Of a DNA stretch of 39,529 nt, positions 24,436 through 33,632 are shown piece after piece (position 1 is the first letter of the stretch; each line of letters starts with the position of its first letter). The notes under the pieces were generated by a model. It did not search any database. It was not told the DNA's origin and was given only the letters and a program-made list of their open reading frames with translations. The stretch is taken from NCBI GenBank assembly GCA_031422195.1, contig JANOPZ010000006.1, positions 1 to 39,529 on the forward strand. Reading direction: 5' to 3'. The translations under genes and the position numbers were made by a program. This DNA comes from JALOTE01 sp031422195. Its GTDB lineage: Bacteria > Pseudomonadota > Alphaproteobacteria > Rhizobiales > Rhizobiaceae.

Positions 24436-25758
24436 TCAAGCGGCGTTGCGTGCCAGCGGCGTTGTTGCCGTCAGGCGTAAGCCCACAATTGCCAAAACCA
24501 TAAGCATCCAGACCGGGTCACCGCGCCGGAAAAAGAAGGTCTCCATAAAAGCATTCAACGCTGTAAAAATAACAATCATCATAAAAAAATCAGCGGCCAA
24601 AATATTGGCGCGAAGACGGCGCACCCGCAAGTAATCCACCGTAGGTTGGATGATAACCACAAAAACAATCGCGCATGCGCCGGGGATGCCAAGCTCCAAC
24701 ATCGAGTCGAGATATGAATTATGCCCATGCACAATACCGCGAATATCCCATGCGGAATCAAAAGGCGTTTCCATATCCATTACAGCAGGCTTTCCCCAAA
24801 GGCTTTCGAGGCCATAACCAAAGATCGGTTGGTGTTTAATAAGCCCAAGAGAAAACTCCCAAAGTGTCATTCGACCGGTGTAGGTGGTTCCTGGCGCTAT
24901 TGATTGCACAAAATCATGGATTGACGTGGAAAGAACAGTGCCGACGGTAAGCGTGCCAAAAACCACCAAGACTAGAAAAAACAGAACAATTGCTAGCAAA
25001 CGCGCGCCAATCGCTGCTGGCACGAGCACGATCGACACAACAAGAAACACGGTCCCTGCTGATGTTTTTGAGCCGGATTGAAGCAGAAAAAAAGCTGCTA
25101 AAACAAAGAGCAGCAGCCCCAATTGTCTACGCCCGCTTCTGAGGAGATAAATACCCGCAAATACGAAAGCTGCCATGACCGGCCCGGCGGTATTTTTGTG
25201 CTGATAGATACCGCGCCAAAGGCCCTCGTTGGCCGGTTCATAAACCTCAGCGGTGTGCCGTGCTGCATCTGGAAAAACCAAAATACCAACATAGCTGATC
25301 GCCAAAATAGCCAAGAATGAAATTGCAATAATGTTTTGGAGCGAACGTTCGTCGCGTGCCAGCACGATAACAGAGAACGCAGCAATTACAGCTATAAAGC
25401 TGAACATCATCGCACGAAGCGCCACGGCTGTATCGGGCGAAACCAACACTGCCAAGCAATAGAAAAAAGCAATGGTAGCCCAGCCAAATGTTGGCAGTTG
25501 CTGTAGTCTTTTCGGGTTAACCAAAGTCAGCAAAGATCCCACTGCCAACGCACCCAGCATGGAATAGCCAATCTGGTTGACTTTGTTACCACCCGTCGCG
25601 TTGGCATCAATAATAAGGGTTCCAGCCGCAAATGGCGAAAATGTCAAAAGCAAAATTGTCAAAATTGAAGCCGCAATTAACGTCGGCATCAGTGCCCAAA
25701 CCGTTTCAATTGCGCCCGTCGATAATCTAGTTTTTTTCAGGGTTGCGATATTGTTCAT
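24436..25758 (-). CDS. O-antigen ligase / polysaccharide polymerase-like membrane protein
   Basis: 440 residues, about ten to twelve hydrophobic helices with the large periplasmic loop of the Wzy/WaaL family. The loop has YTGRMTLWEFSLGLIKHQPI then FGYGLESLWGK and HGHNSYLDSMLELGIPGA; the conserved arginine and the H.HN.YL motif are the family marks. Members either ligate O-antigen to lipid A core or polymerise repeat units (ExoQ-like). Which one cannot be told here. Its start overlaps the end of the upstream glycosyltransferase gene by 32 bases. Confidence 0.85.
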   Translation of the reverse strand: MNNIATLKKTRLSTGAIETVWALMPTLIAASILTILLLTFSPFAAGTLIIDANATGGNKVNQIGYSMLGALAVGSLLTLVNPKRLQQLPTFGWATIAFFYCLAVLVSPDTAVALRAMMFSFIAVIAAFSVIVLARDERSLQNIIAISFLAILAISYVGILVFPDAARHTAEVYEPANEGLWRGIYQHKNTAGPVMAAFVFAGIYLLRSGRRQLGLLLFVLAAFFLLQSGSKTSAGTVFLVVSIVLVPAAIGARLLAIVLFFLVLVVFGTLTVGTVLSTSIHDFVQSIAPGTTYTGRMTLWEFSLGLIKHQPIFGYGLESLWGKPAVMDMETPFDSAWDIRGIVHGHNSYLDSMLELGIPGACAIVFVVIIQPTVDYLRVRRLRANILAADFFMMIVIFTALNAFMETFFFRRGDPVWMLMVLAIVGLRLTATTPLARNAA

Positions 25759-26746
25759 TGATCAACCCAAATTCACCCATAACACGGCCCAAGCCGATCT
25801 CAATTTTATAAGTCGCATCGACCAGTGACCCGGTGCGCAAAAATATTGCCGATGCGCGAAACGGCGAGGCCATTAAAAGTGCCAAAGTCTTGCAAATCAC
25901 GCGGGTACGGCCCCAAAAGCTTTCACCATATTTCCGGCGCTCTATAATTGCTGATAGCGCGCCATTGCGTAGCGCCCGCGCCCGCAACCAATCTTTCTTC
26001 AGTCTACGCTCCGGGATTGGTTCGCGCAAAATCGCATCATTGGCCCAGGCGAATGTAAAGCCTTTGCCCTGTGCGCGCATAAAGAGATCTGCATCACCTC
26101 CACCCGTGAAGTTGAAAGCGGGATCAAGAAACGGAAACCGCATCTCCTCAACAACGCGCCTTTTGAAAAGCAAATTGCCTGAGGAATATAATACCGGAAC
26201 AATGCCTGTTTTGGTGTAAGCCGGACGAAAGACCGGGTGCACCACATTTTTTGCGGACGCAGGCAAAACCGGCATCTGTGGACCACCAACAAAATCTACG
26301 CCAGTTGCAGCTTGCACCTGCATTAACTGGCTAAGCCAATCTGCAACTGCCGTTTCATCGTCGTCGATCACTGCCACATGCTCGACATTGGGAAAGTAGT
26401 CACGCACGGTCGACCAGCCGCTATTATAGGCGTTGCAATTGCCGGCGTTAATCACAACCGTCACCAAACCGTTAATGCCATGATCAGCCATAAAGCGCGC
26501 TGCGGCCTGCGCGCCGTGCCGGCTTTCAGCCTCATTTTCCATAACAATGATCACGCCATCATATGCGCTGATTTGGGGGGCGATGCTTTGCAACGTTTCA
26601 ATCAGCTGCTCGGGCCGCTTAAACGTCGGCACAGTGATAGCGATCCGGCAAGCATTTGGTTCTAAAGAGGGCGCGCGCCAATACAATAATGTGCCCTCGC
26701 TGAGGTGTGCGCCCGGCTCAGATGAAAGGGGGCCGGGAGAAAACAT
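25727..26746 (-). CDS. Glycosyltransferase family 2
   Basis: 339 residues. GT-A fold: ITVPTFKRPEQLIETLQSI at the start, a central VAVIDDDETAVADWL carrying the metal-binding acidic triad (DDDE), and GGGDADLFMRAQGKGFTFAW as the acceptor-side ED/DxD-like region. The C-terminal part contains basic residues and a hydrophobic stretch near ICKTLALLMASPFRASAIF. It probably adds one sugar to a lipid-linked repeat unit at the cytoplasmic face of the membrane. The start at 26746 has GAGG five bases upstream; a TTG at 26776 is the alternative. Divergent from the GT4 gene. Confidence 0.88.
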   Translation of the reverse strand: MFSPGPLSSEPGAHLSEGTLLYWRAPSLEPNACRIAITVPTFKRPEQLIETLQSIAPQISAYDGVIIVMENEAESRHGAQAAARFMADHGINGLVTVVINAGNCNAYNSGWSTVRDYFPNVEHVAVIDDDETAVADWLSQLMQVQAATGVDFVGGPQMPVLPASAKNVVHPVFRPAYTKTGIVPVLYSSGNLLFKRRVVEEMRFPFLDPAFNFTGGGDADLFMRAQGKGFTFAWANDAILREPIPERRLKKDWLRARALRNGALSAIIERRKYGESFWGRTRVICKTLALLMASPFRASAIFLRTGSLVDATYKIEIGLGRVMGEFGLINEQYRNPEKN

Positions 26747-26891
26747 TAAAACCTCAAATTTGGTTAACCCTAACAAAACGTTACTGAGTTTTGGTTACTA
26801 AAGTATTGACGGCCAGATTCACTTCAACCTTTGAATGTCGATGACGTATGAGGAGACATTGTGTAAAGAAATGTCAGCCAAGGGTTTTTTT

Positions 26892-28070
26892 ATGAAACTA
26901 TTGTTCCTCACATCTCTGCTGCCCGAAAATGAAGCGACCTCAGGTTATGAGATTGCAAATCGAGCGCTGGTGCATGGTCTGCGCGCTTTGGGGCACGAAG
27001 TGGTGCCGGTTGGCTTTGCCAATTTTGGAAAAAGTGCAGAAATAACAGATGGCTCGATCAATCTGGGTGAACTTTCAATCTCAAACGCAGATGCTAATTT
27101 ATGGCAGAAATTGGTTTGGCTGAAACGCGCTTTTCAAAACAACACCACTTTTGCGGGCGCAAAATTGCAAATTGTCTCAGATCAGGCTCTTGCCGCAAAT
27201 ATTAAGCAACTGGGCAATTTTGACGGCGTGATTGTTAACGGCGCCCCGATGGCAGCTGCGTTTGAAAAGGTTTTTATAACCAAGTCCTTTGCTTACATCG
27301 CTCATAACGTTGAATGGCAAGCTGCGACTGAAAGTGCCAAAGCTGCGCTCAGCATTTTTGAGCGGATGATGTTTACGCGCGAAGCCAAAATGTTGCAGAG
27401 GCTTGAACACCGGTTGGCTGCAAAGGCCAGCCACGTTTACACTTTAGCCTCAGACGATAGTGCGGCTTTTACGAAAATGGGCGCTACATCTGTTTCAGCT
27501 GTCCCACTTATCGTAAGCATTACCGCCGAAATGCCATCCAGCCGCGCTCCACAATGGGACGCAGGCTTGATCGGGACGTGGTCTTGGGCGCCCAATCGTA
27601 TCGGTTTGGATTGGTTTTTAACCGAAGTTACGCCGCATTTGCCCGATGATTTTACATTTGCAATTGCAGGCAAGCTGCCAGATGTACCGCTGATCAAACA
27701 CAAAGGCGCAACAATTCTAGGCCGGGTTCCATCAGCAATAAGCTTCTCGCGTGATTGCGCTTGTTTGCCGTTGGTCAGCCGCGCAGGGTCTGGTGTTCAG
27801 CTAAAAACTCTAGAAGCGTTTGAACTTGGTTTGCCAAGCGTAGCGACCTCATCTTCTGTTCGTGGAATTTCCAGCCTGCCTGAAAACTGTACCATTCAAG
27901 ACGATCCAAAGCTGTTTGCCGAAGCACTCGTTTTAACATCACGCCAAGGAAAGGCTGCTGATCTTGATGGCCGTGTATTTCATGCGACGCAGAAAGCCAG
28001 GATGCTTTCTGCGCTGAACGACGGCCTTTCTGCATTTACCGCCCGAGCTTTTTCAGAGGCGGTGGAGTAA
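26892..28070 (+). CDS. Glycosyltransferase, GT4-like (GT-B fold)
   Basis: 392 residues beginning MKLLFLTSLLPENEATSGYE, a typical GT-B N-terminus. The first domain includes LVHGLRALGHEVVPVGFAN and IAHNVEWQAATESAK. The second has IGTWSWAPNRIGLDWFLTEV, FAIAGKLPDVPLI and GSGVQLKTLEAFELGLPSVATSSSVRGI, where the nucleotide-sugar-binding glutamates of GT4-type enzymes would lie. Donor and acceptor unknown. ATG at 26892 is preferred, with AAGGG seven bases before it; in-frame ATGs at 26835, 26841 and 26871 would add up to 19 residues. Its stop overlaps the next gene as TAATG. Confidence 0.82.
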   Translation: MKLLFLTSLLPENEATSGYEIANRALVHGLRALGHEVVPVGFANFGKSAEITDGSINLGELSISNADANLWQKLVWLKRAFQNNTTFAGAKLQIVSDQALAANIKQLGNFDGVIVNGAPMAAAFEKVFITKSFAYIAHNVEWQAATESAKAALSIFERMMFTREAKMLQRLEHRLAAKASHVYTLASDDSAAFTKMGATSVSAVPLIVSITAEMPSSRAPQWDAGLIGTWSWAPNRIGLDWFLTEVTPHLPDDFTFAIAGKLPDVPLIKHKGATILGRVPSAISFSRDCACLPLVSRAGSGVQLKTLEAFELGLPSVATSSSVRGISSLPENCTIQDDPKLFAEALVLTSRQGKAADLDGRVFHATQKARMLSALNDGLSAFTARAFSEAVE

Positions 28071-28855
28071 TGGAAAAGCAAAGCTTAGGTTTACCGCAAT
28101 GGCGCAATATATTTGATGTGCCTGTGGCAGCCCTTGGTTATTCTGAAGCTGCTCAAATGGTAAAAGACAGTTTGGCTTCAAAAACGTTTTTGCGTGTGAA
28201 TTTTCTCAACGCCAACAATGCCAACATATCGGCCAACTCGCCAGAATTAACTGCCGCACTCAAGCGTTCCGTAGTCCTATCTGATGGGGTCGGCCTCGAT
28301 GTTGCCAGCCGTTTCCTTTATGGCGCTCCATTTCCCGCCAACTTAAATGGCACCGATTTGATACCCAGACTAATTCAAGATTTGGAGCAACCTTTAATAA
28401 TAGGTTTGGTAGGTTCTGCCTTAGATGTTGTAACTGAGGCGGCTATTCGTTTTGCTGAAATTGCGCCGCAACATCGTTATGTTGTGATATCTGACGGCTT
28501 TTTTACTGTTAAAACGCAGGAAAGAGTTTTAACTAAAATTCATCTGACCAAGCCCGATATTTTGCTGGTCGGTATGGGCACTCCGAGCCAAGAATTATGG
28601 ACCGATGAGTTTATTGGCCAAGATCATTGCAGTGTCGTCTTTACAGTTGGTGCACTGTTTGATTTTGTCTCGCGGCGTGTAACGCGAGCGCCTTTGGTAA
28701 TTCGCAGTTTGAGACTTGAATGGCTGTTTCGCTTTTTACTTGAACCGCGGCGCTTGTTCCAACGTTATATACTTGGAAATCCTATGTTCATTTTGCGGGC
28801 TTTGCGCCAAAAGTTATCTGGAAAGGCGATTAAACAAAGTGATAAACCACGCTGA
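28070..28855 (+). CDS. WecG/TagA/CpsF-family glycosyltransferase
   Basis: 261 residues. The family pattern is present: VNFLNANNANISANSPEL, then SDGVGLDVASRFLYGAPFP with the aspartate proposed as catalytic base, NGTDLIPRLIQDL, and PDILLVGMGTPSQELW. The C-terminal part is basic and hydrophobic (VIRSLRLEWLFRFLLEPRRL), which attaches such enzymes to the membrane. Members transfer ManNAc-uronate, ManNAc or similar sugars to a lipid-linked first sugar. It is coupled to the GT4 gene by a TAATG overlap. Confidence 0.92.
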   Translation: MEKQSLGLPQWRNIFDVPVAALGYSEAAQMVKDSLASKTFLRVNFLNANNANISANSPELTAALKRSVVLSDGVGLDVASRFLYGAPFPANLNGTDLIPRLIQDLEQPLIIGLVGSALDVVTEAAIRFAEIAPQHRYVVISDGFFTVKTQERVLTKIHLTKPDILLVGMGTPSQELWTDEFIGQDHCSVVFTVGALFDFVSRRVTRAPLVIRSLRLEWLFRFLLEPRRLFQRYILGNPMFILRALRQKLSGKAIKQSDKPR

Positions 28856-28876
28856 ATAAACACCTGAGATTGAATA

Positions 28877-29761
28877 GTGATACATTCCCCACTGGCTCCC
28901 AAAACTGCAATCGTCACATCGAGCTTTGCAGGCGATATCGAGCGCTTTGCGCTGCTCTGCGAGACGATGGATCATTTTGTAAGCGGCCATACACGGCATT
29001 TGGTTTTGGTGGCTTCGAAGGATGTTGGCCTTTTCAAACGTTTTGCCGGGCCAAAACGTGAGATTATAGACGAGGCTGATTTGCTGCCATTTTGGTTGCG
29101 CCGCTTTGCTGACCCGTTTTCAAAGTTCAAACGCGATGTTTGGTTGAGCCCGCTGATGTTTCCCATGCGCGGTTGGCACGTACAGCAATTGCGCCGCTTG
29201 GCGATTGCTCAGCATATGAGCGAAGACAGTTATCTGAGCTGCGATTCTGACGTCGCTTTTCTTGCACCTTACGATGTTGGCACTAATGTGAAAAACGGCT
29301 TGGTGCGGCTTTACCGTCTTGATAACGGGCTTAAAAATAAGACAACTTTCGAACATCAAGCTTGGTCAGCTAACGCAGGCACGTGCTTGGGTTTGGACGG
29401 CGTGATTGGGTATCATGATTATATCAATACGTTGATCGTATGGGAAACGTCTAAGGTCCGTTCTATGCTCGATCATATTCAAAACGTGTCCGGTCGCCAT
29501 TGGGTTGCAACTATTGGCGCAGGCCGCAGCTTTTCTGAATGCCTGATTTATGGTCGTTATGTTGACGAAGTCTTGAATGGAGCGGGTGTTTTTCACGATG
29601 CAAACTCCCTTTGTCATGTCTATTGGAGCGGACCAGCTTTGGACAAATCCGGTTTGACCCGTTTTATCGCCACGCGCAAACCCCACCAAATTGCTGTGGG
29701 CTTACAGTCTTTTGTTGGCATAGCTGTTGCAGATATCAGGGCAGCTTTGCTGCAGGCTTAG
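28877..29761 (+). CDS. DUF6492-like protein in polysaccharide cluster
   Basis: 294 residues from a GTG start; no better start is in frame and the ribosome site is weak. The N-terminus AIVTSSFAGDIERFALLCETM, then LVLVASKDVGLFKRF, and a central YLSCDSDVAFLAPYDV resemble a GT-A glycosyltransferase: strand, helix and a DSD motif at a DxD position. I connect it with DUF6492 by the SFAGDIERF..LCE opening and the ILLPxW-like LLPFWLRRF stretch; this is from memory. It follows the WecG-type gene by 21 bases. Probably transfers a sugar to the same polymer, but this is inferred. The end is four bases from the convergent flippase gene. Confidence 0.6.
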   Translation: MIHSPLAPKTAIVTSSFAGDIERFALLCETMDHFVSGHTRHLVLVASKDVGLFKRFAGPKREIIDEADLLPFWLRRFADPFSKFKRDVWLSPLMFPMRGWHVQQLRRLAIAQHMSEDSYLSCDSDVAFLAPYDVGTNVKNGLVRLYRLDNGLKNKTTFEHQAWSANAGTCLGLDGVIGYHDYINTLIVWETSKVRSMLDHIQNVSGRHWVATIGAGRSFSECLIYGRYVDEVLNGAGVFHDANSLCHVYWSGPALDKSGLTRFIATRKPHQIAVGLQSFVGIAVADIRAALLQA

Positions 29762-29765
29762 TTTT

Positions 29766-31052
29766 TCAAAGATGAACGGCAGGCCGGCTTATAAGTCTGT
29801 AGGTAAAGATGGCCGATACCAGATATAATGCGGCAAAAACAAACGACATCCAAAAAAGCAAATGAATGGCATCAATACCCGGTTGAACGAAAACGCTCAT
29901 GAAAACAGCCTTTAGGGTGCCAAGAAGGGTCAACAGCCCAGCGCGCGCAATGGTTTGACCACGCGCATAGAGCAGTTCCGAGTGATATTCGACCAAATTG
30001 CGTGTTGCCGGGATAGACATTGCGAATATCAAAACAGGTGCCACTAAGGCGATGTTTTGGCCAAGAATTGTTGGTTGCAACCAAAGCACGAAAACAGCAA
30101 AACCAAGCGCCACCGAAGAAAATAGAGCAATACCACTTTCCAAACCAATGCGGCGCTTCCACGATTGCATCAAATCCGGCGTCCGCATGATCGATTGTAC
30201 AAGTAGGGTGTTAAATGCTCTCTGTGGAATAGCCGTTAAATCAACCAAACGCATAATAACGGCGTAAATTCCCGTTACTTCGCCACCTGCAAGTGCCAGC
30301 ATCAAGACTTTATCCAGCTCCATTTGTGCGTAAAAAACAATCTCAGCGCCGGCTACTGATAAGGCGTCGCGCATGCGCCTTGGGTAAAGTTTCCAGACAA
30401 AACGAATCCGGCTTTTGATCCGGCCAAAAACGTAAATTAATATGAGAGAAACACCATTGGCAGCCAAATAATACCAAGCCCATAACTCCACGCTTTGGGT
30501 GACGGCCAGTTGCCAAAAGGTCAAAGCGGCGCACATCCGTAAAAAAGTGCCCAGAATTGTTAATGCAGCAGCGCGGCGAAACCTGCGTAAGCCATTATTG
30601 ACAATAATGATGATTTCTGAAGAGCGCCACAAAACCACTTCGCTTATGATTATCAATCCGAAGGCAACGGCACTCATTTGTCCTTCAAATATCGCAGCGA
30701 AAAAGAAATAGGCGAGCACGCCCACGAGAGGCAACGAGATTACAAAAAAGCCGATGTAGCCGCCAATATAGATGCCCGTAAGTTGTGGCTTAACAGTGGA
30801 AATCCGGTAAAGCGGCGATGAAAAGCCAAAACCTGCCACGCGGGACAACACCACACCCAGCGCCGAAGTTGCTGCCACAATGCCGAAAGCCGTGACTGAA
30901 AGCGTGTTGGAAAGCACAAGAAAATAAACAAGCGAAAAAACCAGACGACCGACTGAACCGCTGAGCAATGACGCATAGCTGGTCAGCAGTTCGCTATATT
31001 GCGCAAAACGACCGGTTATTTTGGTCAAAGGAAAGAAATTTTGACTGGACAT
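29766..31052 (-). CDS. Wzx-type polysaccharide flippase (MOP superfamily)
   Basis: 428 residues with about twelve hydrophobic helices spaced as in the polysaccharide transporter (PST) branch of the MOP superfamily. The early GRLVFSLVYFLVLSNTLSVT and AFGIVAATSALGVVLSRVAG region is characteristic, as is the central AGAEIVFYAQMELDKVLM with an acidic/basic pair inside the membrane. It would move lipid-linked repeat units across the inner membrane for the ligase/polymerase. ATG at 31052 was chosen; a GTG at 31151 would prepend 33 residues with no membrane character. Convergent with the DUF6492-like gene and divergent from the GumC/Wzz gene. Confidence 0.85.
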   Translation of the reverse strand: MSSQNFFPLTKITGRFAQYSELLTSYASLLSGSVGRLVFSLVYFLVLSNTLSVTAFGIVAATSALGVVLSRVAGFGFSSPLYRISTVKPQLTGIYIGGYIGFFVISLPLVGVLAYFFFAAIFEGQMSAVAFGLIIISEVVLWRSSEIIIIVNNGLRRFRRAAALTILGTFLRMCAALTFWQLAVTQSVELWAWYYLAANGVSLILIYVFGRIKSRIRFVWKLYPRRMRDALSVAGAEIVFYAQMELDKVLMLALAGGEVTGIYAVIMRLVDLTAIPQRAFNTLLVQSIMRTPDLMQSWKRRIGLESGIALFSSVALGFAVFVLWLQPTILGQNIALVAPVLIFAMSIPATRNLVEYHSELLYARGQTIARAGLLTLLGTLKAVFMSVFVQPGIDAIHLLFWMSFVFAALYLVSAIFTYRLISRPAVHL

Positions 31053-31211
31053 GCCGTCTTTATACGGACGCAACACTAAAAACCAGTTTACACGTTGAGT
31101 TTGTCTATAAAATCCAAATCTTGGTCCACCAATTAACCATTTATTACCCACGTCTATTTAGTGTTGATTATCAGATGGCGCACAGTTCGTGTTGCTTGGC
31201 TGCGTGTGTGT

Positions 31212-33530
31212 ATGAAACAAACCTCAAACAGCTTGCTTGGAAAGGCAGTCCGCTCGCGGCGGGCTTTGCATGTTGTCGGCAATGCATTGCTGCAAGAAGA
31301 CCGCGCGATAAAAAATGCATCTGCTGCGTCACACCAAGGTCATACTGTCATTGAACCGGCTGCTGGCCCGTTGAAACCTGCATTCCACGAGCCGCAATCA
31401 CATTTGCAACGCCCGCATACCATGTCGACCTCGGATGAGTGGGTGCCCCTTCTTGATCCGCGAAAGCTTTTTCAAGCTATCATCAATGCCAAAAAAACAA
31501 TCGGCCTGTTAAGCTTGGCCGGGCTTGTTCTTGGTATCCTTTTTGCCATGTCGACGCCGAAATACTACTACTCGACCGCAGAGATTTTGATAGACCCGCG
31601 CGATTTGCAGATCTCTGATCGCGAGTTGTTGCCAACAGGTTTGCCTTACGATGCCTCTTTAGCACTTGTTGAAAACCAGACACGCATTTTAACGTCGCGC
31701 CGTGTTATATCAGGAACCGTTGAACAGCTTAATCTAGATCAAGATGCTGAGTTTAACGGGAAGGGGCTTGGCGTGCCTGGTCCTGCTAAAACGCTTTTGG
31801 CGATTATCTTTGGCCAAGACTCGGATGATTCTTCAAAGGCTAAAGAGTTAGCCGTTGAAAACTTGCTTCGGTTCACTGGCGTTTCACGAACACCAAAAAC
31901 CTTCGTCATCAGCCTTACTGTTCAAAGTGAAAGTCCGGAAAAAGCCGCTTTAATCGCCAACACAATGGCCGAAGTCTATATGAATGTTCAGGACGAAATC
32001 CAATCTGATACTGTTGGGCGCGCCAACAGTGAAATTGGCGGGCGTCTCGAAGAACTACGAACTGATGTTGAAAAGGCCGAACGCCTCGTTGAAGCCTATC
32101 GATCAGAAAATGAACTGTTTGATGCCAATGGCAAATTGATTTCAGATGACGAAATTTCGCTGACGTCCACTCAGCTGACCCGGGCCCGTGAAAAAGTGGC
32201 AGAATTTCGCGCCCGCGCTGATTCCGCCCGTGAATTGACATTAGATGCCGTACTGTCTGACGCTTTACCGGAAGGTGCGTCGTCTAATTTGATTGCGGAA
32301 TTGCGCCGCGGCTATGCTGGGAAGGTCCAGCAGCGCGATGCGTTGTCTGAAAAACTTGGGGCTCAGCACCCTCAATTGCGCACGGCGGAAGCTGAAGTAG
32401 CATCTGCGCGTCGTGGCATTGAAGCTGAACTTCGTCGTTTGTCCCAAACAACACAGATTGAGTTGCAGCGCGCGGTTAAGACCGAGCAGGATTTGGCTGC
32501 TGGCCAAGCGCGCTTAAAATCGCAAAAAAGTGCTATTAGCGAAAGCCTTGTTCGCTTGCGTGAGTTAGAGCGGGAAGCAGCAGCACGGCGTTCCGTGTAC
32601 GAATCTTTTTTGCTCCGGGCCCGCGAAACCGGCCAACAGGCAGGTATTTCAACAGCCAACACCACAATTGTTTCGCAAGCCGTTCCAGCACTGCGGCCCT
32701 ACGGCACGTCCCGCAAGCTGGTTGCAGCTGGTGGCTTGGTCGCTGGTTTTATGCTGGGTGTTTTCTTTGCGCTAATGGGTGAGCTGTGGCGCTCGCTAAC
32801 CTATGTCGCACGAGGCGACAACGCCTCTTTATATCAAACAGTCTTGCCAGCTGATCGGATCGATGGCCTCGTGCCGCCCAATTCCCCAACGCCGCCCGGT
32901 GGCGGAAGCCGGGCACAAGAACCAAACACAACCATGCCAGACGTTGGCCATACCAATCACAACCCAAAACTCAATGCCAACCAAGGTGACCCCATGTATT
33001 ACCCGTTCCCTGTTGCTCAACCTGGCATGATAATGGCACCTGCCCAACAGCCCATGATGCAGCCCCAGATGATGGCCCAGACCATGATGCAGCCTTCGCC
33101 CTATGGCTATCCGATGATGCAGCCACAGCCGATGCCGCATTACCCCTATGGTCAACCACAAATGACGCCGCAGCCCATGATGCAGCCACAAATGATGCAA
33201 CCACAAATGATGCAACCACAAATGATACAGCCACAAATGATACAGCCTCAAATGTTGCACCCGCAGATAATGCAGCCACAAATGATGCAGCCACAAATGA
33301 TGCAACCACAAATGATGCAGCCGGTTGTCCAGCCGGTATATATTGCCATGCCGCAACAGGCTACGCCAGTTTACCAGCCGCCTTCTGTTGCCCAAGGTGC
33401 GCCTGATTCACAGACGGCTCCCACTCAAAACGATGCCCAATATTCCGAAATCCGCAATCGTTTGCGATCTCTGCGTGACGGCATTGTCAATCTGGCAGAT
33501 GGCCGCGAACGCCTGTCAAAGCTTGGCTGA
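31212..33530 (+). CDS. GumC/Wzz-family chain-length protein with Q/P/M repeat tail
   Basis: 772 residues from the ATG at 31212. Starts at GTG 31161 or ATG 31422 are possible; none has a good ribosome site. A first membrane helix (TIGLLSLAGLVLGILFAMST) follows LLDPRKLFQAI, then a large periplasmic part with coiled-coil stretches (LRTDVEKAERLVEAYRSEN and LVRLRELEREAAARRSVYES, then FLLRARETG), and a second helix (VAAGGLVAGFMLGVFFALMG). This is the Wzz/GumC plan for control of polymer length and export. The cytoplasmic tail has no Walker motifs or tyrosine-kinase domain. Instead it has about ten MQPQM-type repeats and a conserved-looking end (EIRNRLRSLRDGIVNLADGR). Confidence 0.85.
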   Translation: MKQTSNSLLGKAVRSRRALHVVGNALLQEDRAIKNASAASHQGHTVIEPAAGPLKPAFHEPQSHLQRPHTMSTSDEWVPLLDPRKLFQAIINAKKTIGLLSLAGLVLGILFAMSTPKYYYSTAEILIDPRDLQISDRELLPTGLPYDASLALVENQTRILTSRRVISGTVEQLNLDQDAEFNGKGLGVPGPAKTLLAIIFGQDSDDSSKAKELAVENLLRFTGVSRTPKTFVISLTVQSESPEKAALIANTMAEVYMNVQDEIQSDTVGRANSEIGGRLEELRTDVEKAERLVEAYRSENELFDANGKLISDDEISLTSTQLTRAREKVAEFRARADSARELTLDAVLSDALPEGASSNLIAELRRGYAGKVQQRDALSEKLGAQHPQLRTAEAEVASARRGIEAELRRLSQTTQIELQRAVKTEQDLAAGQARLKSQKSAISESLVRLRELEREAAARRSVYESFLLRARETGQQAGISTANTTIVSQAVPALRPYGTSRKLVAAGGLVAGFMLGVFFALMGELWRSLTYVARGDNASLYQTVLPADRIDGLVPPNSPTPPGGGSRAQEPNTTMPDVGHTNHNPKLNANQGDPMYYPFPVAQPGMIMAPAQQPMMQPQMMAQTMMQPSPYGYPMMQPQPMPHYPYGQPQMTPQPMMQPQMMQPQMMQPQMIQPQMIQPQMLHPQIMQPQMMQPQMMQPQMMQPVVQPVYIAMPQQATPVYQPPSVAQGAPDSQTAPTQNDAQYSEIRNRLRSLRDGIVNLADGRERLSKLG
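33177..33323 (+). repeat. 15-bp in-frame tandem repeat array in the GumC/Wzz gene
   Basis: Unit ATGATGCAGCCACAA (15 bp) repeats nine times plus a partial tenth from 33177 to 33323, with small third-position and CAG/CAA changes and one divergent unit at 33252-33266. Each copy encodes M-(M/I/L)-(Q/H)-P-Q. Earlier, less regular copies lie at about 33050-33130. Because the unit is a multiple of three, copy changes leave the frame intact. Confidence 0.92.
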
Positions 33531-33540
33531 CTTGTAGCCT

Positions 33541-33565
33541 GATTGCGCTTTTCTAAGGCGCAATC
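33541..33565. terminator. Perfect hairpin after the GumC/Wzz gene
   Basis: GATTGCGC (33541-33548) pairs fully with GCGCAATC (33558-33565) across a nine-base loop, eleven bases past the stop. No T-run follows, so it is a terminator-like structure whose efficiency is unclear. It separates the polysaccharide cluster from folD. Confidence 0.5.
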
Positions 33566-33632
33566 CCATCGACAATTTATTCATCATGCTGTTACTGCCC
33601 CGATCAACAGCAACCGAACGGGGTAACGCCAC

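Noticed and set aside
33177..33323. CRISPR-like repeat array
   Set aside because: The units are adjacent with no spacers, 15 bp long, and in frame with a protein.
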